A stretch of DNA of 45,168 bases from Alphaproteobacteria bacterium CG_4_10_14_0_8_um_filter_37_21 (GTDB taxonomy: Bacteria; Pseudomonadota; Alphaproteobacteria; Paracaedibacterales; UBA11393): the NCBI GenBank assembly GCA_002791835.1, contig PFNE01000049.1, positions 232 through 45,399 on the forward strand, read 5' to 3'. The notes below the pieces were generated by a model that was not told the origin of the DNA, did not search any database, and saw only the letters and a list, made by a program, of their open reading frames with translations. Shown here piece by piece: positions 16,239 through 24,811 of the stretch. Position numbers and translations under genes: made by a program. Within the stretch, counting starts at the first letter, position 1; every line of letters starts with the position of its first letter.

Positions 16239-16874
16239 ATGGCCACCATAAAATACACGCCAAGTTTTGACCTAGAAAACACCTATGATAGTGGCCTTAT
16301 TGCAGGTGTCGATGAAGCTGGTTGTGGACCGTGGGCGGGGCCTCTAACTGCAACAGCATGTATTATAGATCAAGCTAAAATTGAAAAAAATTTGTTAGCT
16401 TGCATTCATGATTCTAAAACATTATCTGCTAAAAAACGTGAAACCATTTATGAAGCGCTTATGCAAGACCAGGGTGTAATGCATTCAACGCATGTTATGC
16501 ACATTGCTGAATTTAATACATTGGGGCTAGCAAAGGCGTTGCCCCTTACTATTCAACGCGCCGTTACAGGGTTAAGTATAAAGCCCAAACATGTTTTGAT
16601 GGACGGCATACGTGACCCTAAAATTGGCATACCGACATCCCTTATTGTAAAGGGTGATCAAAAATCATACACTATTGCAGCGGCTTCAATTATTGCAAAG
16701 GTCACACGTGACCGCCTCATGCAGAAACTTAGTCAGCACTACCCACACTATGATTGGGCTAAAAATGCTGGGTATGGAACAAAATCTCACCGTGAAGCGC
16801 TAGAAAAATATGGCGTCACACAGCAGCACCGAACATGCTATAAACCCATACAAAAACTATTATTGAATGCATAA
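16239..16874 (+). CDS. rnhB: Ribonuclease HII
   Basis: RNase HII removes RNA from RNA-DNA hybrids, including single misincorporated ribonucleotides. The 211-residue product has D25-E26 in AGVDEAGCGPWAGPL (Cys in place of the commoner Arg of DEAGRGP), HDSKTLSAKKRE, LMDGIRDPK, and SIIAKVTRDRLM with NAGYGTKSHREAL. It follows clpP by 5 bp and overlaps the start of rnd by 8 bp, so the three are probably co-transcribed. No clear ribosome-binding site, which fits translational coupling to clpP. Confidence 0.95.
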   Translation: MATIKYTPSFDLENTYDSGLIAGVDEAGCGPWAGPLTATACIIDQAKIEKNLLACIHDSKTLSAKKRETIYEALMQDQGVMHSTHVMHIAEFNTLGLAKALPLTIQRAVTGLSIKPKHVLMDGIRDPKIGIPTSLIVKGDQKSYTIAAASIIAKVTRDRLMQKLSQHYPHYDWAKNAGYGTKSHREALEKYGVTQQHRTCYKPIQKLLLNA

Positions 16875-17949
16875 GCTTATTACATCCACAAAAATTTTAC
16901 AGGATCAAATTCTGGAAATTTTAGCTGACTCTCCAACTTATGTATCTGTTGATACCGAATTTGTACGACAATCAAGTTATTACCCAAAAGTTGGTTTAAT
17001 TCAAATTGGGCATAACAAGGGAACATTGGTTATTGATGCGCTTGCCTGTGATTTAGACGTTTTAAAACCGTTGTTTTTTAATGCTGCTATCATTAAGGTT
17101 TTTCATTCAGCACGACAAGATTTAGAAATTTTTTATAAAGTGTATGGAGAAGTCCCTTACCCCTTGTCAGATCTGCAAATTAGCGCAGGTTTTTTAGGGT
17201 TTGGGCAGCAAGTAAGTTTAGAATCTTTGGCAGAATATTATTTGCATATACAGTTAAAGAAAATTCACCGTTATGGAGATTGGTTAAAACGACCATTGCA
17301 GCAAAGCCTTATAGATTATGCTTATGACGATGCTGTGACAATCTATCATTTATACCCTATTGTGCAAAATCAATTAAATGATATGGGTCGCTTAGAATGG
17401 GTGCAAGATCTATTGCAAGATTTGAAAAAATGGCCCATCACACTAGAATCTTTGGAAAATGTTTTAAAAAAATGCCGGCACGATTTAGTAGATGATCATC
17501 ACATAAAGCTTTTTTATACGCTTGCGTTATGGCGTGAAGAACAAGCAAAATTTTTTGACAAGCCAAGGGCGCACATTATAAATGACCATGCCATGTGCGT
17601 CTTAATTAAATCGTGCCCGCTGGTAAAGCCTGATTATAAGTCAATTTTAGCGCATCATGCCCCTAAGTCTCACGCTTTACGGCATCAAGATGTGCGAAAA
17701 AACTTGTTTTTATATCTATCTGATATATTTGAGGGAAAAATTTCAGTAGATATAGATTTGGATTTTTTGAAAAATAAACAAAGAGTCGATAAATCTTTGA
17801 AGGAACGCGTCAAGCAAGTAGCGGATAACTTGGATATTCCCATTAATTTTTTTCTAAGTCAAACTGAACTTTTAGCCTTATCACACAATAATGAAGAATT
17901 GCATCTTCTACCCCAGTGGAAAAAAGATGCCTTAAATAATCTGCTTTAA
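16867..17949 (+). CDS. rnd: Ribonuclease D
   Basis: RNase D is a 3'-5' exoribonuclease of tRNA and other stable RNA maturation. The 360 residues begin with the DEDDy exonuclease domain: VSVDTEFVRQSSYYPKVGLI (D29, E31), HSARQDLEIFY and YAYDDAVTIYHLYP, whose Tyr and Asp complete the site. An HRDC-like domain follows (about 205-290, with WREEQAKFFDKPRAHIINDH). The start codon overlaps the end of rnhB by 8 bp. The C-terminal part is divergent. Confidence 0.95.
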   Translation: MHKLITSTKILQDQILEILADSPTYVSVDTEFVRQSSYYPKVGLIQIGHNKGTLVIDALACDLDVLKPLFFNAAIIKVFHSARQDLEIFYKVYGEVPYPLSDLQISAGFLGFGQQVSLESLAEYYLHIQLKKIHRYGDWLKRPLQQSLIDYAYDDAVTIYHLYPIVQNQLNDMGRLEWVQDLLQDLKKWPITLESLENVLKKCRHDLVDDHHIKLFYTLALWREEQAKFFDKPRAHIINDHAMCVLIKSCPLVKPDYKSILAHHAPKSHALRHQDVRKNLFLYLSDIFEGKISVDIDLDFLKNKQRVDKSLKERVKQVADNLDIPINFFLSQTELLALSHNNEELHLLPQWKKDALNNLL

Positions 17950-18059
17950 TCTAAATCATTTAACCCACATAGCGAAAATCTTGGAGGGTTTCTAACCAGA
18001 TAGAAAGTGTCGGTTTTATATAATTTAACAAAATAACACGAAATATATTGTTTATGCAC

Positions 18060-18088
18060 TTGACATATGACAGTTTAATCACTACAAA
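18060..18088 (+). promoter_or_regulatory. Sigma-70-type promoter for the gene at 18120
   Basis: A perfect TTGACA (18060-18065), a 17-bp spacer, and TACAAA (18083-18088). It ends 31 bp before the start codon. Confidence 0.6.
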
Positions 18089-18119
18089 ATGTATGTAACA
18101 AATGAAATTGGAATAAGAA

Positions 18120-19658
18120 ATGGTTAAAACAATAAAATTACTATCACTGTGTACAGCTATTGGTGTTGTTACGTATGGCGCTGCTGTTTATTCGTTTAAT
18201 GATAAGGCAGAAAAGGTGTTGGCAAATACATTTAAAAAACTTGAGGATCAAAGCCCAGCACAATCTATAAAAGATCGCTTTGAAATTAAAGCCTATAAAT
18301 TTCAAGTTAATTTCTTAAATGCAGATAAAACAGCACAACTGTTAAACGTTCAATATAATCCGCTAACATCAAATGCGCATTTAAATTATGTGTCAGCGAT
18401 TGAGGAAAAAATCGTCATTGAAGAAGGTAAAGAATTTTCAGTAAAATTTGATTTTGGTCAGCCTTTTGGTCAGCCTAAGTATTTATTCAGTTTGAAATTG
18501 CCCCGTAACCTGAATCCGTATCAGAAATTTTCAGATCTTTTGGTTGACGAAAATTTTCACATTAGCAATGTGAATACACAAACGGGTAAAAGTCTTTGCA
18601 ACTTAAGTATTTCAGAAAAAGGTTTAGATATTCCTGAAATCAAAGCTTTATTCCCATTAGTTGTAAAGGTGGAATCTGATATAAGCTCATATCACTTTAA
18701 ACGGGATGGCAGCCGCTTAACGTTTGCCAGTGACATAACTTCACAAGTAGAAGTATTCATGGGGAAAAAGATCCCACAAATCATGAAAAATTCTTCTGAT
18801 ACCACATTAACGGTTAATACCAGTGCCTTTGTAAACGCTGTTTTAAAAGCAGAAAAAGCTGGAAAAATGGAGCAGTGGACAGCCGTGCAAAAAGAAGACA
18901 TTGCAAATGAAGTTGTCGCCTTTTTAAAGGACTTTAAAATAAATTGTAAAATAAAAGATGAACGTACATCTGTGGGCGTATCTGACAAGATGATCCACAC
19001 GACTTCGATGAACAATATGGAAGGTGATAAGGTGTCTTTGTCTTATAAGATGGCAGGAACATCAACATCTAAAGGACGTCTTCAAACTTTAACGGAGCTT
19101 TTCTCTGACAAGGACAAAGTAAATAAGGTCATATCTCAAACAGATGAACAATTTGATATTAAATCACTGGACGTAAGAGAAAAATCTGCAACAGAATTTG
19201 AAAATATTCTATTTAAAACAGTTGCCTCTGGTGATGATTTTGACTATTCTGTACATCTAAACCTCGACTTGCAATCTAAAGGTGATAAAACAGTTATAGA
19301 TAGTGGAAAAATACTTGTTCAAGCATTTGAGGAACTGCAGGTTCCCGGTGAATACGAATTAGGTGTTGATTGGGCAGCAGTCATTGGTGAAAACTTTAAG
19401 ATTTCAATAGACGGTATGCTGACTTATAAAGATGCTATACCGCATGCAGATTTGAAGGCTACATTTAATGAAAACTCATATAAGGCGCTTATAAATTTTG
19501 TACAAAATTTAACAAGTGCGGCTAAGGGGACGAGTTTTCAGAAATTTACGCATGACTTACTAGTAGACGTGAAATCTTTCCCTTATGAAGCGTCATTTCT
19601 ACCAGAAAAGAACCCTAAGACAGATAAGCAAGAACGTGTTCTAAAAATTCAGTTTTAA
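18120..19658 (+). CDS. Large membrane-anchored or secreted protein of unknown function
   Basis: A 512-residue protein with one N-terminal hydrophobic segment (about residues 5-26, LLSLCTAIGVVTYGAAVYSF) and no other membrane helix, so most of it lies in the periplasm. The rest alternates amphipathic beta-strand-like stretches (FEIKAYKFQVNF, LTFASDITSQVEVFM, DFDYSVHLNLDLQSKG) and is rich in Lys, Asp and Thr. The layout resembles large bacterial periplasmic beta-rich proteins of the DUF945/AsmA kind, but no diagnostic motif is visible and no family is assigned. A good promoter is present at 18060-18088. Confidence 0.65.
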   Translation: MVKTIKLLSLCTAIGVVTYGAAVYSFNDKAEKVLANTFKKLEDQSPAQSIKDRFEIKAYKFQVNFLNADKTAQLLNVQYNPLTSNAHLNYVSAIEEKIVIEEGKEFSVKFDFGQPFGQPKYLFSLKLPRNLNPYQKFSDLLVDENFHISNVNTQTGKSLCNLSISEKGLDIPEIKALFPLVVKVESDISSYHFKRDGSRLTFASDITSQVEVFMGKKIPQIMKNSSDTTLTVNTSAFVNAVLKAEKAGKMEQWTAVQKEDIANEVVAFLKDFKINCKIKDERTSVGVSDKMIHTTSMNNMEGDKVSLSYKMAGTSTSKGRLQTLTELFSDKDKVNKVISQTDEQFDIKSLDVREKSATEFENILFKTVASGDDFDYSVHLNLDLQSKGDKTVIDSGKILVQAFEELQVPGEYELGVDWAAVIGENFKISIDGMLTYKDAIPHADLKATFNENSYKALINFVQNLTSAAKGTSFQKFTHDLLVDVKSFPYEASFLPEKNPKTDKQERVLKIQF

Positions 19659-19682
19659 GTCATTTTTTTCACTACCCGTAAC

Positions 19683-19778
19683 GTGTTAACTATGTTATCC
19701 GGCTTTGTTCGAAAAAGCGTCTGTACCCCCCTAAAATGGTTAGATAAACTCTATAAAATTTAAGGGGGGGGTTAACAC
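19683..19778. repeat. Nested inverted repeats upstream of dprA, possible insertion-sequence scar
   Basis: An outer pair GTGTTAAC (19683-19690) / GTTAACAC (19771-19778) encloses an inner pair CCCCCC-TAAA (19726-19735) / TTTAA-GGGGGG. The segment from 19723 (TGTACCCCCCTAAAATGG then TTAGATAAA) looks like the left end of an IS3/IS150-type element, but no transposase follows. It may be an internally deleted remnant. In the rest of the 310-bp gap (19659-19968) no gene was seen. Confidence 0.4.
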
Positions 19779-19968
19779 ATACCACATGCTTTTCTATTTC
19801 TATGATGATTCAATTAGCCAATATGAGATGGTCTTCAAAATTTTGAATATAGCGCAAAAGGTGTAGACTTCAGCAAACTATTGACGATCTTAAAGCAACC
19901 TTGTGTTTGTAAAATATTAAGGTTTGATGGGTAAACTTATAAGTAAGCTTTATAAATGATACCCCTAC

Positions 19969-21051
19969 GTGCAACAAGATCTTCTTATTTTTTTACGCAT
20001 ATTGCGATCGGCCAAAATTGGGGTGCGTTCATTCTACAAGCTAATGGATTTATGTCAGGGTGAGGCTTCCACATGTTTAGATTTACTGGCTGAAAAAGGT
20101 ATTTCGGTTGTAGATGAAAGCGTTGTCGTAAGAGAGCTTGAAAAATTACAAAAAATAAAAGGCTTCATTCTTTTTTATCAAGATGATCGGTATCCAACTG
20201 CTTTAAAAAGTATACAAGACGCGCCGCCATTTTTAATGATGCTTGGCAATAGTGCGCTTTTGAAGAAAGAATCCATTGCAATTATAGGTGCCAGAAATGC
20301 CTCTATGGCTGGTAAGCGTTTTGTGGAAAAAATATCAAATAATCTGGGTGATGCTAACTATAACATCGTATCTGGTCTTGCGCGCGGCATCGATGGCGCA
20401 GCACATCAAGGTGCCCTAACTAGCGGAACAATAGCTGTTTTAGCTGGTGGTATAGATCAAATTTACCCAAGCGAACATCATAAACTGTACGCACAAATTG
20501 CTGAAAAGGGCATTATTTTATCAGAAATGCCTATGGGGCTGCCGCCAACGGCTGGGCTGTTCCCTAGGCGTAATCGCATTGTCTCTGGTTTATCAAAGGC
20601 TATCGTCATCAGCGAAGCAGCGTTTAAATCAGGATCTATGATTACAGCTGAATATGCACTAGAACAAGGTCGGGAAGTTTTCGTCATCCCAGGGCATCCA
20701 TCCGATCCACGCTCAGCTGGTGGCCATAAACTTATTCAAGATGGCGCGCATTTACTGCACACTGCAGATGATGTTTTAAAAGTATTGCGTGTGGGCCAAT
20801 CTATGCCAATTCTTGAAGATAAAATCATGGCTGTACCTAGCGCACCCCAACAACAATCTGAACTTATGCCAAACGCCATTTTACGGAAAAAAATATTACC
20901 ATTGTTGTCTGCCAGTCCAACAAGTCTTGAAGATGTTTTAAATGCTATCCCTGGGCTGAAACCCCATGAACTGATGATTGAAATTACAGATTTAGAGTTA
21001 GATGGCCTGATTGTGCGCCACGATCATCAAGGAATATCTAAAAAAATGTAA
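19969..21051 (+). CDS. dprA: DNA-processing protein DprA (Smf)
   Basis: DprA protects incoming single-stranded DNA and loads RecA during natural transformation. It is also kept in many species with no known competence. The 360 residues have an N-terminal SAM-like helical part, then the Rossmann domain with IGARNASMAGKRFVE, YNIVSGLARGIDGAAHQGAL, LAGGIDQIYPSEH, PPTAGLFPRRNRIVSGLS and SGSMITAEYALEQGREVFVIP, followed by a C-terminal winged-helix domain (about 295-355). The start is GTG with no clear ribosome-binding site. Confidence 0.95.
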   Translation: MQQDLLIFLRILRSAKIGVRSFYKLMDLCQGEASTCLDLLAEKGISVVDESVVVRELEKLQKIKGFILFYQDDRYPTALKSIQDAPPFLMMLGNSALLKKESIAIIGARNASMAGKRFVEKISNNLGDANYNIVSGLARGIDGAAHQGALTSGTIAVLAGGIDQIYPSEHHKLYAQIAEKGIILSEMPMGLPPTAGLFPRRNRIVSGLSKAIVISEAAFKSGSMITAEYALEQGREVFVIPGHPSDPRSAGGHKLIQDGAHLLHTADDVLKVLRVGQSMPILEDKIMAVPSAPQQQSELMPNAILRKKILPLLSASPTSLEDVLNAIPGLKPHELMIEITDLELDGLIVRHDHQGISKKM

Positions 21052-21063
21052 TTTTTTTGCGTA

Positions 21064-21091
21064 TTGATTACCGAACAGTATAAGATATAAA
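21064..21091 (+). promoter_or_regulatory. Likely promoter for lpd
   Basis: TTGATT (21064-21069), a 16-bp spacer and TATAAA (21086-21091), ending 27 bp before the start codon. Confidence 0.45.
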
Positions 21092-21118
21092 TAGATATTA
21101 AAAATATGGAATAAAAAA

Positions 21119-22510
21119 ATGAATACATTTGATGTTGTTATCTTGGGTGCTGGTCCTGGTGGTTATGTTGCAGCTATTCGTGCTAGTCAATTGGGCTTAA
21201 AAACGGCAATTATTGAAAAAGAACACCTTGGCGGCGTGTGCTTAAACTGGGGCTGCATTCCAACAAAATCGCTGTTGCGATCTGCTGAAGTTTACCGCAC
21301 TGCTTTACATGCAAAAGATTTTGGTGTGCTGCTTGATAACCCAAAACCAGATCTTCAAAAAATGGTAGAGCGTTCTCGCGCTGTATCATCACAATTATCA
21401 ACTGGTATTAAGGGGCTTCTTAAAAAAAATAAAGTAACCCACATTCAAGGCCACGGCCGTTTTATAAATGATCAAATTATAGAGGTTGATCATAATGGCA
21501 AAAAACAAAAAATAACGGGAAACAATATTATTATTGCAACTGGCGCACGGGCGCGCGAACTGCCGCACTTAAAAGCGGACGGTAAGCGCATCTGGCTTGC
21601 AAAGCATGCCATGACGCCTAGTTTTATGCCTGAAAAATTATTGGTTGTTGGCAGTGGGGCAATTGGTATAGAATTTGCTAGTTTTTATCAAACAATTGGG
21701 GCAGAAGTTACCGTTGTAGAAATGGTAGACCGTATCTTGCCACAAGAAGATAAAGATATTTCAAAACAAGCTAAAAAACAATTTGAACAACAAGGGATGA
21801 CATTCCATTTATCAGCCTCTGTCACAAAACTAACTTCTAATTTAGGAGACGTTGAAGCAACTATTTTAGATAAGAATCAAAAAGAAATGACAGAATCATA
21901 TGACGCCGTTATTTTAGCGATTGGCATTCAAGGTAACACTGAAGAATTAGGGTTAGATAAAACAAACATTAAGGTTGAGAAAAATCAAATTCAGGTTAAT
22001 GAATATAATCAAACAGCGCATCCACATATTTATGCCATTGGCGATATTGCAGGCGCACCTTGGCTTGCCCATAAAGCTTCGCATGAAGGCATTATTGTTG
22101 CTGAACATATTAAGGGTTTAAAACCCCTTCCAATGAATAAGAAAAATATTCCAGGTTGTACTTATGCGCACCCACAAGTTGCCAGTGTTGGTATGACAGA
22201 GGAACAAGTAAAAGAACAAAAAATTGATGCAAATATAGGCGTATTTCCCCTTATGGCAAATGGAAAAGCGTTGGCAGTTGGGGAACCTGAAGGTTTTGTT
22301 AAAACAATATTTGATCAACAAACAGGTGAACTACTAGGCGCCCATATGATAGGCCATGAAGTAACTGAAATGATTCAAGGGTATGTTATTGCAAAGCAGC
22401 TTGAAACAACTGAAGTAGATTTAATGCATACAATTTTCCCCCACCCAACATTATCTGAAGCTATGCATGAATCAGTTTTAGCGGCTTTTGGTAAAACTGT
22501 GCACTATTAA
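21119..22510 (+). CDS. lpd: Dihydrolipoyl dehydrogenase (E3)
   Basis: The E3 flavoprotein reoxidises dihydrolipoamide in the pyruvate and 2-oxoglutarate dehydrogenase complexes and the glycine cleavage system. It has 463 residues, the typical length. Visible are the FAD-binding GAGPGGYVAAIRA at 10-22, redox cysteines C41 and C46 (GGVCLNWGCIPTKS), the NAD-binding VVGSGAIGIEFASF, the second FAD motif YAIGDIAG, and the catalytic His-Glu pair in FPHPTLSEAMHES. The gene stands alone here with its own promoter and terminator; the E1 and E2 genes are elsewhere. Confidence 0.97.
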   Translation: MNTFDVVILGAGPGGYVAAIRASQLGLKTAIIEKEHLGGVCLNWGCIPTKSLLRSAEVYRTALHAKDFGVLLDNPKPDLQKMVERSRAVSSQLSTGIKGLLKKNKVTHIQGHGRFINDQIIEVDHNGKKQKITGNNIIIATGARARELPHLKADGKRIWLAKHAMTPSFMPEKLLVVGSGAIGIEFASFYQTIGAEVTVVEMVDRILPQEDKDISKQAKKQFEQQGMTFHLSASVTKLTSNLGDVEATILDKNQKEMTESYDAVILAIGIQGNTEELGLDKTNIKVEKNQIQVNEYNQTAHPHIYAIGDIAGAPWLAHKASHEGIIVAEHIKGLKPLPMNKKNIPGCTYAHPQVASVGMTEEQVKEQKIDANIGVFPLMANGKALAVGEPEGFVKTIFDQQTGELLGAHMIGHEVTEMIQGYVIAKQLETTEVDLMHTIFPHPTLSEAMHESVLAAFGKTVHY

Positions 22511-22571
22511 GATTTAAGCGTTGTCAAAAAATATTTTTTTGGGCTATATGCAAATTATAAATAGCGTAAAA

Positions 22572-22607
22572 AGCAGGGAGTATTTAACTTCCCTGCTGCA
22601 TTTTATT
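22572..22607 (+). terminator. Terminator after lpd
   Basis: An 8-bp perfect stem AGCAGGGA / TCCCTGCT with a 10-nt loop, followed by GCATTTTATT. It is a moderately strong terminator and may also serve the convergent gene ending at 22671. Confidence 0.7.
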
Positions 22608-22670
22608 CAATAAATTTAACGATCATGCATTGATAGTATCGTATTGTGCAAATTCGAATCAAATTTAGTA

Positions 22671-23141
22671 TTATCCATAAAATGACCATCTAATAAAGTG
22701 ATGTATACTTGATTTTTGGTTCGTTTCTCTTGCCTTTTTCATCACAATGTCTATGGCACAATTTAAGTCTTGTGAAAACAAGTATTGGGGCGCATATAGT
22801 GTTTCACGTTGTTGCAAGATAACGTGACCTGCTTTTAGCATATATTTTTGCCGAACTTGAACAAGTGCCACTGAAAAAGCAAAGTATTGTTTTCTGCTTA
22901 ATGTATCTAAATCACCAGAAAAAATACTGTTTGCAATACAAATTACGTGCTGCAGTTCTTGATCTGGAAGTGTTTCCGTAACGGCTTCGTTAAATAGGGT
23001 TTCATACGTATGCCCCTTAGTGTAATTACACATATCAGCCCGTTTTACGTTAGCCAGATTGCCAGCTTGTGTTCTGATATCTGGAACGACGGCTGATAAA
23101 ATTGAGGCTGACAGCGCGAGTATTAAGAATTGTTTTTTCAT
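22671..23141 (-). CDS. Small exported protein of unknown function
   Basis: A 156-residue product with a signal peptide (MKKQFLILALSASILSAVVP). The mature protein is helical in appearance, with three cysteines (in ADMCNY, HVICIAN and NCAIDI) and a basic C-terminus (KKARETNQKSSIHHFIRWSF). The general form resembles other short exported proteins in this genome, such as that at 14178, but no family is recognised. It is convergent with lpd. Confidence 0.65.
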   Translation of the reverse strand: MKKQFLILALSASILSAVVPDIRTQAGNLANVKRADMCNYTKGHTYETLFNEAVTETLPDQELQHVICIANSIFSGDLDTLSRKQYFAFSVALVQVRQKYMLKAGHVILQQRETLYAPQYLFSQDLNCAIDIVMKKARETNQKSSIHHFIRWSFYG

Positions 23142-23208
23142 ATATTATATTGCAATAAAAATGAACATATTCTATTTAGTATACAATATATTTCATGAAG
23201 CACAAGTT

Positions 23209-23269
23209 TTATAAAAGCCCAGGCAATTATAAAAGTAGGCGATTTATGTAATATGGGTTTTTATAAAAG
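23209..23269 (+). repeat. Three copies of TTATAAAAG upstream of the terminase genes
   Basis: TTATAAAAG occurs at 23209-23217, 23227-23235 and 23261-23269. The second and third share TTATAAAAGTAGG. The spacing is 18 and 34 bp, about one and two steps of 17. They lie just before the terminase genes and could be regulatory or recognition repeats, or chance in AT-rich DNA. Confidence 0.4.
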
Positions 23270-23295
23270 TAGGAGTTACCACTGGACCAATATTT

Positions 23296-23514
23296 ATGAA
23301 TCGTCAGGAAGTTATCAAAGAATTAAAAGATTTGTATCAAAGTACAAAAGACGCAGATGACATTAAAACAGGGATGAGCCTTCTTAAACTTATCGGTCTT
23401 GAACTGGGCATGTTTCGGCAAAAAACAGCATCCAATACATTATCGATTAAAGATCTAACAGATGCAGAACTAGATTCTTTAATTAAAAGTGCCGATACAG
23501 GAGTAAAATCATGA
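23296..23514 (+). CDS. Putative small terminase subunit, gene-transfer-agent type
   Basis: A 72-residue helical protein (MNRQEVIKELKDLYQSTKDA..., ending ELDSLIKSADTGVKS). It overlaps the start of the large terminase by 4 bp (ATGA), the usual coupling of terS and terL. In alphaproteobacterial gene transfer agents a short unrecognised helical protein occupies this place. The sequence itself has no diagnostic motif, so the call rests on position. No strong ribosome-binding site precedes the ATG. Confidence 0.55.
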   Translation: MNRQEVIKELKDLYQSTKDADDIKTGMSLLKLIGLELGMFRQKTASNTLSIKDLTDAELDSLIKSADTGVKS

Positions 23515-24773
23515 CAAAAATAGAACAACTAAAAGAATGTTTACGGCAAGAAAAGGCAGCGCGTCAAAAAGCAGCCGAAGATTATAACTGGGATAAGCAC
23601 GCCAGGGAAAATCAGTTAGTACCAAAGGGTGACTGGACAACTTGGATGATTTTGGCCGGGCGTGGGTTTGGTAAAACACGCACTGGTGCTGAAACCATCC
23701 GCCAGTGGGTTGCAACAAAACAAGCAAAGCGTATAGCGTTGATCGGTGCCAGTATTCATGAAGTATTAAATGTTATGGTAAACGGGGAAAGCGGCATCCG
23801 GTCGTGTACACCAAAAGATGAACAGCCAATATGGGATAGCACAACGAACACCTTAATGTGGCCAAATGGCGCAGTTGCCAATGTAATAGGGGCTGTAAAC
23901 CCAGAAAAATTAAGGGGGCCGCAGTTTGATGCAGCCTGGATAGATGAACTGGCTAAATTTAGACTGCATGAAGATGTCTGGAACCAGTTGATGATGGGCC
24001 TACGTTTAGGGGCGCATCCGCGGTGTATTGTAACCACCACCCCAAAGCCATTGAAATTGATTCAAAAAATACTAAAAGACCCAACAACGGTTATAACGAA
24101 AGGCACAACATATGATAATAAGGCGAATTTAGCCAGCTCTTTTTTCTCCCAAATTTTAAAACAATTTGAGGGTACTTCCCTTGGGGCGCAAGAACTGTAT
24201 GCCGAAGTTTTAGATCGCCGTGAACATGCGCTTTGGCGGCGTGAAATGATGCAATATGGAAACATGCCAGAAAATATTCGCCGTATTGTGGTCGCGGTCG
24301 ATCCAGCCGCCACCCATCACGAAAAAAGCGATGAAACCGGCATTGTTGTGGCGGCCCTTGGGGAAGATGATAAAATTTATGTGTTAGAGGATCTATCTGG
24401 AAAACTATCGCCTTTAGATTGGGGCCAGCGGGCTGTTAAAGCATATTTTCGCCATAAGGCAGATCGCTTAATTGCAGAAATTAATAAAGGGGGCGACATG
24501 GTAGAGCGTATCGTGCGCAGCATTGACACCAATATTGCCTATAAGGCGGTTCGGGCAACGCGCGGAAAGGGTATCAGGGCAGAACCCATTGCAGCCCTAT
24601 ATGAACAAAAGCGGGTTGTTCATGTAAAGCATTTTAATGAACTTGAAACACAACTATGTGATTATGTGCCGGGCCTCACATCAAAATCCCCCGATCGTCT
24701 AGATGCTTTGGTTTGGGCGGTGACAGAATTAGTCCTGGATTCAGAATCTAATCCAGTCCTTAGGGTTTGGTGA
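23511..24773 (+). CDS. Phage/gene-transfer-agent large terminase subunit
   Basis: A DNA-packaging motor protein of 420 residues. The ATPase has Walker A AGRGFGKT (49-56) and Walker B AAWIDE (141-146), with the TTTPKP coupling motif at 175-180. The RNase H-like nuclease starts with IVVAVDPAATHHEKSDETGI (catalytic D264) and ends with KSPDRLDALVWAVTEL, typical of alphaproteobacterial GTA and HK97-type terminases. No portal, protease or capsid gene follows: the next gene reads in the opposite direction. Codons here look somewhat more GC-rich than in neighbouring genes. The frame is fully intact. Confidence 0.93.
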   Translation: MTKIEQLKECLRQEKAARQKAAEDYNWDKHARENQLVPKGDWTTWMILAGRGFGKTRTGAETIRQWVATKQAKRIALIGASIHEVLNVMVNGESGIRSCTPKDEQPIWDSTTNTLMWPNGAVANVIGAVNPEKLRGPQFDAAWIDELAKFRLHEDVWNQLMMGLRLGAHPRCIVTTTPKPLKLIQKILKDPTTVITKGTTYDNKANLASSFFSQILKQFEGTSLGAQELYAEVLDRREHALWRREMMQYGNMPENIRRIVVAVDPAATHHEKSDETGIVVAALGEDDKIYVLEDLSGKLSPLDWGQRAVKAYFRHKADRLIAEINKGGDMVERIVRSIDTNIAYKAVRATRGKGIRAEPIAALYEQKRVVHVKHFNELETQLCDYVPGLTSKSPDRLDALVWAVTELVLDSESNPVLRVW

Positions 24774-24811
24774 TGAAATACGCATTTAATATTTAAAATA
24801 TCTGGAATGTT

